Source: JAAUTS01 sp038250235
GTDB lineage: Bacteria; Verrucomicrobiota; Verrucomicrobiia; Methylacidiphilales; JAAUTS01
NCBI GenBank assembly: GCA_038250235.1
Contig: JBBSCO010000006.1
Location: forward strand, 1-64,000
Direction: 5' to 3'
Length of the DNA stretch: 64,000 bases
The translations under genes were made by a program, and so were the position numbers. Positions 25,233-33,597 of the stretch are shown here, piece after piece. Positions within the stretch are counted from its first letter, which is position 1; every line of letters begins with the position of its first letter. The notes beneath the pieces are model-generated. The model saw only the letters and a program-made list of their open reading frames with translations. It had not been told where the DNA came from and did no database searches.

Positions 25233-26327
25233 CTATAAAATCAACATGGCATCGCCATAGCTGAAGAAACGATAGTCATTTTCGATCGCACTTTGGTAGG
25301 CCTTGCGCTGTAGCTCCACCCCGGTCATCGCAGCCACCAGCATCACCAGGGTGGAGCCGGGGAGATGGAAATTCGTGATCAGGGCATCGGTGCGTTTGAA
25401 GCGATAGGGTGGTCGGATGAAGATGTCGGTTTTATTCGCTCCCGGTTTTAGTTTGGGATTGGATTCCAGGACGCGGGCTGTGGTGGTGCCCACGGCCACC
25501 ACCCGTTTGGCCAGTTTGACTTTTTCGTTCAGGCCTGCCGGGACTTCATAGGACTCCGTATGCATGGGATGATCCTCGATATTTTCCACTTTCACTGGAC
25601 GAAAGGTTCCCAGTCCCACGTTCAGGGTGATGAAATCATGTTGAAACTTTTGTAGCAGTTCCGCTGTGAAATGAAGCCCTGCCGTGGGAGCTGCCACGGA
25701 GCCTGCATGCTTTGCATAGACGGTCTGGTAGAGCTGGTCATCTTCCGGGATGTATTCCGGTTCATTCCGCTCTGTCCGGGCTTTCTGGATATAGGGAGGC
25801 AGCGGCAATTGGCCGTAATCCTCCAGTTTAAAATCCCCCAACAGCCGGATAATCCTAGTTCCATCTTCAAGGGATTTGAGGACTTCTACTTTGGCCGGGG
25901 TATCCTTTTTTATCATTTCGTGGGAAGCCTGCCCTGAACCCGTTTCTTCAAGACGTTCAGAGGCTGCCTTGAGATTTTTAAAGGGATGGGGAATGTGACT
26001 GGCTGGCACGAGTTCCAGAATGGTGCCGCCTTTAAGTCGTTTTCCTGGTTTCCCGATGGCCACCCAGTTCCGGGGGGAGGTTTCTTCGATCAGCAGGATT
26101 TCTGTTTTCCCTTCATCGGCATGGAGCCGGGCCGGGAGTACTTTGGTGTTGTTCAGGATCAACAGATCATCAGGTTGCAGCCAGCGCGGAAGCTCATGGA
26201 AATAGGAATGTTCGATACTTCCAGAGGCCCGGTTGATGACCATCAGGCGGGATTGATCACGTGGTGTAACCGGGTGGGTGGCGATACGGCCTGGGGGCAA
26301 ATCAAATAGAAAGTCGGATAATTTCAC
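25233..26327 (-). CDS. queA: tRNA preQ1(34) S-adenosylmethionine ribosyltransferase-isomerase QueA
   Basis: The 364-aa protein matches QueA throughout: LPPGRIATHPVTPRDQSRLM at the start, LLILNNTKVLPARL, AAPTAGLHFTAELL, and ITNFHLPGSTLVMLVAA near the end. It transfers the ribosyl part of SAM to preQ1 in tRNA to form epoxyqueuosine. A linker of about 35 residues (around 118-150) rich in Glu and Ser is a mild insertion compared with E. coli. It is divergent from the pilin gene; a palindromic repeat ends 5 bp past its stop. Confidence 0.95.
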   Translation of the reverse strand: MKLSDFLFDLPPGRIATHPVTPRDQSRLMVINRASGSIEHSYFHELPRWLQPDDLLILNNTKVLPARLHADEGKTEILLIEETSPRNWVAIGKPGKRLKGGTILELVPASHIPHPFKNLKAASERLEETGSGQASHEMIKKDTPAKVEVLKSLEDGTRIIRLLGDFKLEDYGQLPLPPYIQKARTERNEPEYIPEDDQLYQTVYAKHAGSVAAPTAGLHFTAELLQKFQHDFITLNVGLGTFRPVKVENIEDHPMHTESYEVPAGLNEKVKLAKRVVAVGTTTARVLESNPKLKPGANKTDIFIRPPYRFKRTDALITNFHLPGSTLVMLVAAMTGVELQRKAYQSAIENDYRFFSYGDAMLIL

Positions 26328-26487
26328 AGGAATGAAGGCTACAGAAGGTAGGTTTGGAAATGAAGAGGAATCTAAAAAGCCGGGATGCGGGACATTCCTT
26401 TTTAGGTCGCGGGGACGACTTCTGTGGTGTTTTCACGCTCTCTTGAACGGATTGTTTCCAGAAAGCCGTTTCCGGCCAATTTCCCCG

Positions 26488-26516
26488 TTGACAATGAAAG
26501 TAATCAGAACTAATTT
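26488..26516 (+). promoter_or_regulatory. Predicted promoter of the pilin-like gene
   Basis: TTGACA (26488-26493), a 17-bp spacer and TAATTT (26511-26516) form a near-consensus promoter. The start codon at 26528 is only 11 bp past the -10 box, so the transcript would be nearly leaderless, or a more distant promoter is used. Confidence 0.5.
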
Positions 26517-26527
26517 TGTTTAAGCAT

Positions 26528-27178
26528 ATGAAACACATCAAACGTACACGCGGTTTTACCCTTATTGAGCTACTTGTTGTTATTACAATTATCGGCCTTC
26601 TTGCCGGGTTGGCTGTTCCTGCCATCGGAAAGGCTCTCGACAACGCCAAACAAACCGCCGACGTGGCGAATGCCCGTCAGTTGGGGATTGTTCTTTTCAG
26701 TATCGCCAACGATGAGGGTGGTGTTTATCCGCTTGGACCCCGTGATGCGACGAGCGGCCTAAGACCTACAACAGCGGTTGCTACTTCCACCCTGCTTTTC
26801 AATGGATTGTTGGCAGACAGAGATTTGAGTGAACCCAAAATTTTGGCTACGAATGGAAAAATTCCATACAAGGGATCCTTGGCCACACCTACCTTGGCTG
26901 CAGCAAACGTAGGCTGGGACATAACTGTTCCGTTGACCACTTCCAGTGAGGCTGGCGTCCCTCTTCTGGCCTCAACCGGTCCATTTACTAACACGGGCGG
27001 TTTTTCAGCGGTCACTATTCCTGATGTTTCGCCGAGTATTACGAATGTTTGGGGTAACAAAGGTGTGGTGATTTACACTGTGGGAAATTCTGCTTCCTTT
27101 GTGAAAGCCAGAAGCGGCGGTAGAATTGATAGAATCATGGAAACAGTTCCTACCGGTCTTACATTGGCCCGTCCCTAA
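26528..27178 (+). CDS. Type IV pilin / pseudopilin-like protein
   Basis: A short basic leader is followed by the prepilin peptidase site, GFTLIELLVVITIIGLLAGL, with cleavage expected after Gly and a Glu at mature position 5. The rest (about 215 residues in total) is a DUF1559-like or GspG-like globular part with an N-terminal helix ending in AKQTADVANARQLG. It may be a structural pilin or a pseudopilin of a type II-like system; no assembly genes are nearby. It is a single gene with its own promoter and terminator. Confidence 0.85.
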   Translation: MKHIKRTRGFTLIELLVVITIIGLLAGLAVPAIGKALDNAKQTADVANARQLGIVLFSIANDEGGVYPLGPRDATSGLRPTTAVATSTLLFNGLLADRDLSEPKILATNGKIPYKGSLATPTLAAANVGWDITVPLTTSSEAGVPLLASTGPFTNTGGFSAVTIPDVSPSITNVWGNKGVVIYTVGNSASFVKARSGGRIDRIMETVPTGLTLARP

Positions 27179-27195
27179 CAGATTCTCGTAAAATC

Positions 27196-27231
27196 AAAAA
27201 AACCGCCTTCTAACGGAAGGCGGTTTTTTTG
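27196..27231 (+). terminator. Intrinsic terminator after the pilin-like gene
   Basis: A perfect stem AACCGCCTTC / GAAGGCGGTT with a short loop is followed by a run of T. It is also preceded by a run of A, so it could act in both directions. Confidence 0.9.
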
Positions 27232-27284
27232 TGTTTGAAGACAAGTGTTTAATGGGATAACGAGGGCTTTGGCCGGGAGACAGT

Positions 27285-27521
27285 TCAAAGTAAGCCGGTC
27301 ATCTTCAGGACTATAAAAAGTCCTACAGCCAGAATGCTAACCCCAAAGGCAATTCCGATGATCATCATCATCTTCTTGTCGTCGGTGGCATCGTTCTGCG
27401 TGACTTGGATATGCTGGGGCTGGGGGATGGAACTTTCATCGGCCAGCCTTCTCTTGGCATCTTCCCACTGCGCGACCATTTCTGAGTAGGGATAAAAAAG
27501 ATCCCCCCGACATCGCGCCAT
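27285..27521 (-). pseudogene. C-terminal fragment of a Ser/Thr kinase gene duplicate
   Basis: The 78-codon frame matches the last 78 residues of the kinase at 28693-29781. Shared parts include QLEDAKRRL/QWEDAKRRL, NDATDDKKMMMIIGIA and the membrane anchor VSILAVGLFIVLKMTG. DNA identity is very high in the last 110 bp. The catalytic domain is missing, and the first residues diverge (CRGDLFYPY against YPENRFQSY). It is the remnant of a tandem duplicate, separated from the intact copy by the two-gene module on the other strand. It might still make a small tail-anchored protein. Confidence 0.75.
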
Positions 27522-27713
27522 TAGCTAAGATACTTTTGCTGATGGCGATCCTCATCAGAGTTATTGCAGCTTAATTTGAGCCGTGCCTCATTTATGGATT
27601 GTCGAGAATTGTGTATAGATTGAGTTTATTCTAAGTAAGGAGAGAAAAATTCCTCGGTATTTGTTATTTATTCGTTAATTGTCGTAGGGTCTTATTTAGG
27701 ATAAACTTCTGCC

Positions 27714-28271
27714 ATGTCGGAAAAGCTCACACGTTCTCAAATTTCAGAGGCCTTTCTGGAACTCAACAGCCACCTCGAAGCCGCTGGTGCCATGGGGGAG
27801 ATCAACCTGTTTGGAGGAACCGCGATGATGTTGGTTTTTGACGCACGAGACAGCACACGAGATGTGGATGCAGTTTTTGTACCGAAAAAAGTCATTCAGG
27901 AGGCCATCATTAAGACAGCACTGAAGCTGAATTTGCCAGTCAACTGGATGAACGACGGTGTGAAAGGTTTTTTGTCCGAATCCGCCGATATGAGGTTGCT
28001 GCCTTTTCCTGAATTCTCCCATTTGCGTTTGCTGGCTCCGAGTCCGGAGTATCTGCTGGCGATGAAGTGCATGGCGGCCCGTGTGTCTGATTACGAAACA
28101 GGTGGGGACCGACATGATGTACTTTTTCTTCTGAAGCATTTGGGCATAGGTGACGGAGCCGAGGTTCTTAAAATCGTGGAACATTATTACGGATCGCAGC
28201 CGATTCATGTGAAAACCAGATATTTCATTGAGGAAGTGATGGAAGATTTAAAGAAAGGAGACAGCCCATGA
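27714..28271 (+). CDS. DUF6036-like nucleotidyltransferase-fold protein, toxin-antitoxin-like
   Basis: The protein has 185 residues with LFGGTAMMLVF followed by STRDVDAVF, the GG...DVD pattern of minimal nucleotidyltransferases including AbiEii-related toxins. The C-terminal half is helical. An ATGA overlap joins it to the next gene. Upstream DNA (27.5-27.7 kb) is distinctly AT-rich. This pair, set between a kinase and a kinase fragment, looks like an acquired toxin-antitoxin or abortive-infection module, but activity is not shown. Confidence 0.7.
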   Translation: MSEKLTRSQISEAFLELNSHLEAAGAMGEINLFGGTAMMLVFDARDSTRDVDAVFVPKKVIQEAIIKTALKLNLPVNWMNDGVKGFLSESADMRLLPFPEFSHLRLLAPSPEYLLAMKCMAARVSDYETGGDRHDVLFLLKHLGIGDGAEVLKIVEHYYGSQPIHVKTRYFIEEVMEDLKKGDSP

Positions 28272-28636
28272 ATTGTCTGAAACAAGTGGCGGAAACCTCC
28301 GATTCGGACGAAGCATCGTATGCCCTGCGCAATTTTCTGGATGCCTTTTATGCGGAGCCTCTCGCGGAAGCCATTGCGGAAGAGCCTCGCTGGACGTCCG
28401 CAGTTTTCCAAGACGGAGGGCGGATGGATGCCTATTTGGCTGCAGTAGCAGAACATTTGGCGCGCCGTTACCACCTGCCTCTTCCCTCATGGACATTTGA
28501 CAAGCGACGTTCGCTGGAGAAACCTTACTTCAGTGCCAGAACATTCAAACTACAGCGCCTCTTGCTGGCCGACAGTCCGGCAGCCTTTCGTTCACGAAAT
28601 TTGTTTGTCAGCGCAGATGCTTTGGCCCGGGCCTGA
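28268..28636 (+). CDS. Small partner protein of the nucleotidyltransferase
   Basis: The 122-residue protein ends with a pattern often seen in partners of such nucleotidyltransferases: PSWTFDKRRSLEKPYF, then LLLADSPAAFRSRNLFVSA. I see no helix-turn-helix. It overlaps the preceding gene by 4 bp, which argues for a two-component module. It could be the antitoxin or a substrate adaptor; function is not established. Confidence 0.65.
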   Translation: MNCLKQVAETSDSDEASYALRNFLDAFYAEPLAEAIAEEPRWTSAVFQDGGRMDAYLAAVAEHLARRYHLPLPSWTFDKRRSLEKPYFSARTFKLQRLLLADSPAAFRSRNLFVSADALARA

Positions 28637-28692
28637 GACTTGAGCGCAATAAAGCAGCTACCTCTTTTCGGCTTTAAAGGGCGATTTATAAG

Positions 28693-29781
28693 TTAGAAAA
28701 ACCCAGTCATCTTCAGGACTATAAAAAGTCCCACAGCCAGAATGCTAACCCCAACGGCAATCCCGATGATCATCATCATCTTCTTGTCGTCGGTGGCATC
28801 GTTCCGCATCACTTGGATGTTTTCCTGCTTTGAAATCGAGCTTTTCTCCGAGAGCCTTCTCTTTGCATCTTCCAGTTGTTCGACCAGTTCCCCGTAGGAT
28901 TGAAAACGGTTCTCAGGATAACGGGCCATTGCTTTTTGGATGGCGTAAACCGTTTGATCCGAAACGTAAGGTGCGTAGGTTTTCAGAGGAAGGGGGCTTG
29001 AGGTCAGATGTTTGGCCGCAACCAACTCCGCCGTATTGGCATCAAAAGGTGGGCGGCCGGCGATCGCGTGGTAAAGAGAGACGCCGAGTGAATACATGTC
29101 GCTACGGAAATCTTCCGGTTTGTATTCCAGTCTTTCGGGGGAGACGTAATAGGGAGTTCCCCAGATTTCACCGCCGGTTTGTTCGGCGGTTTCACGGGTA
29201 ACAGCCAAGCCAAAATCCACCACCTTGGGAGTCCGGTCCTGGCCGAAAAGGATGTTGCCGGGTTTGATGTCGCGATGGATCAGGTTGCCCCGCTGCAGGG
29301 CGAAGTTGAGACCGTTGGCCACGGCTATGCCGACATCGAGAACCTCGACTTCCGATAGTTTTTTCTTGCTGAGAATATCGTCATCCAAGGTGAGGTGGCC
29401 GATGTATTCCATGACCAGGTAATACTGGCCCTCGTGCTCCCCGAAGGCGTAGACATGGACGATATTGGGGTGTGTCAGGGATGCCGTGATTTCGACTTCC
29501 TTAAGAAAATTGGCGATGTATTTCCTGTCTTCGGATAATTCACGTTTCAGAACTTTGATCGCCACGACACGATCCAGATTCATGTCGGTGGCCTGATAGA
29601 CAGAGCCCATTCCACCTTCGCCAACCATTTTATCAAGACGGTAATGGTCGAACATGCGCCAAGTGGCAAAGGTATGGTTGCAGGCGGGACAGATGATGGA
29701 AGTGCCTACGGGCAAATCCGTGGTATCAATGGCCTGGGTACAAGAGGGGCAACCCAGCGTGTTGGAATGGGGTTCGTTCAA
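28693..29781 (-). CDS. Hanks-type Ser/Thr protein kinase, tail-anchored, with zinc ribbon
   Basis: The protein has 362 residues. The N-terminus holds a zinc ribbon with two CPxC pairs (residues 11-14 and 31-34). The kinase domain (about 46-325) shows the glycine loop GEGGMGSVY, Lys76 in VAIKVLK, HRDIKPGNILF (169-179) and DFG (189-191), so it should be active. One membrane helix (about 338-358) ends the protein, putting the kinase in the cytosol. This zinc-ribbon-kinase-anchor layout is common in PVC bacteria. A C-terminal duplicate fragment lies at 27285. Confidence 0.92.
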   Translation of the reverse strand: MNEPHSNTLGCPSCTQAIDTTDLPVGTSIICPACNHTFATWRMFDHYRLDKMVGEGGMGSVYQATDMNLDRVVAIKVLKRELSEDRKYIANFLKEVEITASLTHPNIVHVYAFGEHEGQYYLVMEYIGHLTLDDDILSKKKLSEVEVLDVGIAVANGLNFALQRGNLIHRDIKPGNILFGQDRTPKVVDFGLAVTRETAEQTGGEIWGTPYYVSPERLEYKPEDFRSDMYSLGVSLYHAIAGRPPFDANTAELVAAKHLTSSPLPLKTYAPYVSDQTVYAIQKAMARYPENRFQSYGELVEQLEDAKRRLSEKSSISKQENIQVMRNDATDDKKMMMIIGIAVGVSILAVGLFIVLKMTGFF

Positions 29782-29979
29782 AATCGGTGAAATTGTTAAA
29801 AGTGACTATTACCATCTTTAATCGACACAAGCAGTGCAACGCAAGTCAAATAGAGTCTACAACAAGCAGGGTGTCAGTTTGCCTGCTTGTAGCCGGGCTT
29901 TCATGAGCTCGGTTCTCGATCCATTCTTCCGGAGCCAGGAGGTCACGGCTGTAACTTCTGATTTAAGCAAACGGCACTA

Positions 29980-30849
29980 TTATATCACAACAAAAGGTCT
30001 GTCTGCGATTTCAACAATCGTCCCAGGCACGACGTATTGTCTGGCGAGCGTAGCTAAAACAAAGCTTCCTCCCTTGGCGGGAGAAAGAGCACAGCTTGTG
30101 GCTGTTCCGATGATTTTACCTCCGCTGACACAGGGGCAGGGAAGACCGGGTTCAACAGATTCATTGGAATGCAGAAGGCAGAGTTGCTTGTTCACACGGC
30201 CGATACTTTTGATACGGGCGATCACTTCCTGGCCGATGTAACATCCTTTGTTATAACTAAGGCCTCCCAGCCGTTCAAAAGGCATTTCCGGGGCCAGGTG
30301 GGATGAGTCCATGTCCACACCCCAGCGGGGAACAGCGTTTTCAATACGGAGGCATTCCCAGACCGAAGTTCCTGCGCAGGCTGGGGTGTGGCTGTATCCT
30401 GCAGGGATCCAAAGATCCAGGCCGGGTTGACCGAAACGGTTGGAGTGAAACCCAAGCAATTCCGGGACGGATTGAAGTTCCAAAGGAACAGCTTCTGTTC
30501 CGAGGAGATGATAAAGTTTCCAATCTGCGCTGACATCGCTCAACTCCGCGTCGTCTGCGATCAAGTATTTGGAAAGTCGCTTGAAGAGGGATTCGGCGAT
30601 GTCCGAATTTGTATCCACGAGTAGATAGTCATTGGTTGCCGAGATGCGAAGGTCTCCTTCCAACTTGCCCTTGATGTTTGTGATGGCGCCCCAAGTGCTT
30701 TTACCTGGTGAGAGGCGTGTGACATCGCAGGTGCTCTGGCCATTGAGGTAGCGGATCCGGTCGGATCCGGTCAGTTTCCATTTGGCTTGCCCGGACAGAT
30801 CGGCTGCCAGAAGGCCTTGTTTGGCTTGGTAATACTTATCTTGGTTCAC
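29980..30849 (-). CDS. ygfZ: YgfZ/GcvT-family folate-binding protein
   Basis: The protein has the aminomethyltransferase-like fold of YgfZ and its signature NKGCYIGQEVIARIKSIGRV (about residue 210), with the Cys that is essential in E. coli YgfZ. YgfZ helps build or repair iron-sulfur clusters with folate. Two starts are possible: GTG at 30849, chosen here, or GTG at 30867, which lies inside an inverted repeat. The alternative adds six residues. It is divergent from tadA. Confidence 0.85.
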   Translation of the reverse strand: MNQDKYYQAKQGLLAADLSGQAKWKLTGSDRIRYLNGQSTCDVTRLSPGKSTWGAITNIKGKLEGDLRISATNDYLLVDTNSDIAESLFKRLSKYLIADDAELSDVSADWKLYHLLGTEAVPLELQSVPELLGFHSNRFGQPGLDLWIPAGYSHTPACAGTSVWECLRIENAVPRWGVDMDSSHLAPEMPFERLGGLSYNKGCYIGQEVIARIKSIGRVNKQLCLLHSNESVEPGLPCPCVSGGKIIGTATSCALSPAKGGSFVLATLARQYVVPGTIVEIADRPFVVI

Positions 30850-30856
30850 GGAACTG

Positions 30857-30965
30857 ATTTTAACCACGAATGGACACTAATAAACACTAATGTATTGGAA
30901 ATAAAGAAGGGGAATTCAAACTACCACTAAAATGCGTGTCCATATTGTCCATTCGTGGTTAAAAT
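30857..30965. repeat. Inverted repeat element between ygfZ and tadA
   Basis: A perfect 20-bp inverted repeat, ATTTTAACCACGAATGGACA (30857-30876) and its reverse complement (30946-30965), brackets about 70 bp. The inner part has degenerate ACACTAATAAACACTAAT words. This family (AACCACGAATGGACAC) is a second dispersed palindrome, different from the CGCGAAA type. Confidence 0.75.
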
Positions 30966-30976
30966 CTGTTGTCTCT

Positions 30977-31471
30977 ATGGATTTTATGACCGATCAGGAT
31001 GACTTTTTCATGGAACAGGCCCTGCGCCAGGCACGCAAGGCCTATGAGGCGGAAGAGGTGCCGATCGGAGCGGTGATTGTTCATGACGGACACATCATTG
31101 CCCGTTCGCACAATCAGGTGGAAATGCTGCACGACGGCACGGCCCACGCTGAAATGATTGCATTGACCCAGGCTCAGGAGGCCATGGGGGATCGGCGATT
31201 GAATGAGTGTACGATTTATGTGACCAAGGAACCCTGTCCCATGTGCGCGGGGGCTCTGGTATTGTGCCGGATGGGGCGGGTGGTCTACGGAGTAAGCGAT
31301 CCGAAATATGGTGCGGCAGGCGGGGCTATGAATCTACTGCAACTGGAGGGATGGAATCATAGCTGTCAGATTTCGACCGGTGTTCAAAAAGAACGTTCCT
31401 TGGAGCTGCTGCAATCCTTTTTTCAAAAGCAAAGGGAGAAGGTGAAAGACAGAAATATCGGGGAAAATTAA
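30977..31471 (+). CDS. tadA: tRNA adenosine(34) deaminase TadA
   Basis: The zinc deaminase motifs are complete: HAEMIAL and the later PCPMCAGAL. VPIGAVIVHDG opens the domain and RMGRVVYGVSDPKYGAAGG follows the second motif. The enzyme makes inosine at position 34 of tRNA-Arg. I chose the ATG at 30977, just outside the inverted repeat; a second ATG at 30986 is possible. The frame extends upstream through the repeat and should not be used. Confidence 0.93.
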   Translation: MDFMTDQDDFFMEQALRQARKAYEAEEVPIGAVIVHDGHIIARSHNQVEMLHDGTAHAEMIALTQAQEAMGDRRLNECTIYVTKEPCPMCAGALVLCRMGRVVYGVSDPKYGAAGGAMNLLQLEGWNHSCQISTGVQKERSLELLQSFFQKQREKVKDRNIGEN

Positions 31472-31502
31472 CGCAAAGACGCAAAGACGCGAAGGTGCAA
31501 AG
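31471..31502. repeat. ACGCAAAG-type tandem word repeat
   Basis: Three to four degenerate units (ACGCAAAG ACGCAAAG ACGCGAAG GTGCAAAG) follow the tadA stop. A looser inverted counterpart, CTTGCGCCTTAAACTCTTGG, lies near 31582-31601 before a CCCGCTCCGTGCGGG hairpin, so the whole 31471-31625 gap may be one degenerate palindromic element. Confidence 0.5.
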
Positions 31503-31636
31503 AGAAGAGATTTGGGTGGTTTTAATTTACAGCATGCGGCGATTGGCACGGTTATAAAACATTTCGGAATTTTCCAAAAACTTGCGCCTTAAACTCTTGG
31601 CGTCCCGCTCCGTGCGGGATTGCGTTACTCTGTTTT

Positions 31637-32719
31637 CTACTCCTTGAACATCCCGTAAGCGCGGTAACGGTCGTATCTTTTTTCCAGAAGCTGGGAGGCT
31701 GAAAGTTTTTGCAGAGTTGCCAGTGTTTTCAGAAGTGCTTTTTTGACTGCGTCGGCAGTTTGGTCCCAGTCGTGGTGCGCTCCTCCCTGGGGTTCCGGCA
31801 AAATCTCGTCCACCAGCTTGGTTTCCTTGAGATCCGGGGCAGACATCTTCAGCGCTGCCGCCGCCTGCGGGGCGAAGGCGCGATCTTTCCAGAGAACGGC
31901 GGCGCAACCTTCTGGAGAGATGACCGAGTAGTAGGCGTTTTCAAGAATCAGAACACGGTCGGCCACTCCGATACCGAGGGCTCCGCCGCTGCCGCCTTCG
32001 CCGATGACCACGGCGATGATGGGAACTTCAAGATTGAACATTTCGCGGATGTTGACGGCAATGGCTTCGGCAATCTGGCGCTCTTCCGCAGCCACACCGG
32101 GATAAGCGCCGGGGGTATCGATGAAGGCGATGATCGGGAGCTGGAACTTGTGGGCCATGCGCATAAGGCGCAGTGCTTTGCGATAGCCTTCGGGATGGGC
32201 GCAGCCAAAGTTACGCATGAGATTTTCTTTCGTGTTCCGGCCTTTTTGGTGGCCGAGAATCATGACAGGCTGGCCGTCGAGCGAGGCCAGACCACCAATC
32301 AGGGCTTTATCGTTGCCATAGGCGCGGTCACCCTGGAGTTCAATAAAGTCGGTAAAAAGACGTGCAATGTAGTCGAGAGTGTAGGGACGTTGGGTGTGGC
32401 GGACGATTTGAACTCTTTGCCAGGGTGTAAGGTTCTGGTAGATATCCTGGCGGGTTTTTTCGATTTTCCGCGTCAGGTTCTCCACTTCCGTATCAAAGTC
32501 CATTTGGTGCTCATCGGAGTGGTCTTTCAATTCGGCCAGCATCTTTTCCAACTCGACGATGGGTTTTTCAAATTCGAGGGGGGCGAGAGGTTTCACAGAG
32601 CGTTCTTTGGTTTTGGAAGGAGCAGAGGCCACAGTTTGCACTTGTTCGATAATCGGGAGGAGGGGGGGCTCAGGCAAGAAAGAATTGCGGGAGGGATAAA
32701 TTTCAACAGTATGGGGCAA
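31637..32719 (-). CDS. accA: Acetyl-CoA carboxylase carboxyltransferase subunit alpha AccA
   Basis: The AccA body is clear: LEFEKPIVELEKML, TPWQRVQIVRHTQRPYTLDY, the crotonase-like core IIAFIDTPGAYPGVAAEERQ and GEGGSGGALGIGVADRVL. With AccD it transfers carboxyl groups from biotin to acetyl-CoA to make malonyl-CoA. The first codon is a TTG that overlaps the divergent CPBP gene's ATG. The 45 residues before LEFEKP are longer than usual, so GTG at 32641 or 32596 may be the true start. accD lies 1.6 kb away on the other strand. Confidence 0.92.
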   Translation of the reverse strand: MPHTVEIYPSRNSFLPEPPLLPIIEQVQTVASAPSKTKERSVKPLAPLEFEKPIVELEKMLAELKDHSDEHQMDFDTEVENLTRKIEKTRQDIYQNLTPWQRVQIVRHTQRPYTLDYIARLFTDFIELQGDRAYGNDKALIGGLASLDGQPVMILGHQKGRNTKENLMRNFGCAHPEGYRKALRLMRMAHKFQLPIIAFIDTPGAYPGVAAEERQIAEAIAVNIREMFNLEVPIIAVVIGEGGSGGALGIGVADRVLILENAYYSVISPEGCAAVLWKDRAFAPQAAAALKMSAPDLKETKLVDEILPEPQGGAHHDWDQTADAVKKALLKTLATLQKLSASQLLEKRYDRYRAYGMFKE

Positions 32720-33597
32720 TGCGCCGTACGTTTATTGGACTGTTTTTATTTTTCGGGGCAATCGTTTTGTTGAGCGCCGTTTTAACCCCGTGGATCTATT
32801 GGGGTTGGGACACTCTTTTTCCAGGTGCAGACCCTTTCCGGCGTGTATTCAACCGTGTTTTGATGATCACAGCCCTTGTCCTGCTTTGGCCCTTGGCGCG
32901 TTTCTGGAGAATCAGAAGTTGGAAGGAAGTGGGTATCGGTGATTTCAGGAAAAAAGGGGGGGATCTTTGGCGTTGGTTTGGCTGGGGACTGCTCACGGTG
33001 TCCGGGCTCTTCGTGCTCCAGATCGTTTGTGGAGAGCGTGCGTGGAAGGGAACCTGGACAGCACTTCGGCTCCTCGAATTTTTTGCCAGTGCCTGGGGTG
33101 TGGGCATTTTGGAAGAGATACTTTTCCGGGGTCTTTTGTTCCTGGCCTTGTTTCAGTTGATACGGGAGCGGGCCTCCGCCGTTCTGAGGGTGGCCGTGTG
33201 TACCTCACTCTTTTTTGCCACGACCCATTATCTGAAGGCGGTAAATCCTGAGGGGGATATCACCTGGCTCAGCGGCTGGATTTCCTGGGGGAACATGCTG
33301 ATGGAATTGGGAGACGTTAGAATGTTGGCCTTGCGCTGGGTGAGTCTCCTGTTGGTTGGGCTGGTTCTCTGTGCCTTGGCTTACAAGAGACAGACTTTAT
33401 GGGCCTGCATGGGCCTGCATGCGGGATGGGTTTTCGGATTGAAAGTCCTGAACCATGCGACGGAATGGAAGGGTGGTTCCGGCAACTGGTGGTTCCAGGC
33501 GGATATTCTTTCGGGTTTGTCAGCGGAGTTCATGCTGGGAGGAGTCCTGGCCTTTGTCTTATGGGGAATGAAAAGGGACGGGCGTTTGAAGGAATGA
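32719..33597 (+). CDS. CPBP-family intramembrane metalloprotease
   Basis: The protein has 292 residues and about eight membrane helices. The CPBP (Abi) motifs are present: EEILFRGLLF for motif 1, FATTHYL for the His of motif 2, and LHAGWVF for motif 3. Members are relatives of CAAX prenyl protease Rce1 with mostly unknown bacterial substrates. It overlaps comF by 4 bp and is divergent from accA with its ATG touching the accA TTG. Confidence 0.88.
   Translation: MRRTFIGLFLFFGAIVLLSAVLTPWIYWGWDTLFPGADPFRRVFNRVLMITALVLLWPLARFWRIRSWKEVGIGDFRKKGGDLWRWFGWGLLTVSGLFVLQIVCGERAWKGTWTALRLLEFFASAWGVGILEEILFRGLLFLALFQLIRERASAVLRVAVCTSLFFATTHYLKAVNPEGDITWLSGWISWGNMLMELGDVRMLALRWVSLLLVGLVLCALAYKRQTLWACMGLHAGWVFGLKVLNHATEWKGGSGNWWFQADILSGLSAEFMLGGVLAFVLWGMKRDGRLKE

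Noticed and set aside
29834..30241. 135-codon plus-strand frame antisense to ygfZ
   Set aside because: Most of it is a shadow of ygfZ. The 29782-29979 gap holds only a hairpin (CAAGCAGG / CCTGCTTG) and no gene I can support.
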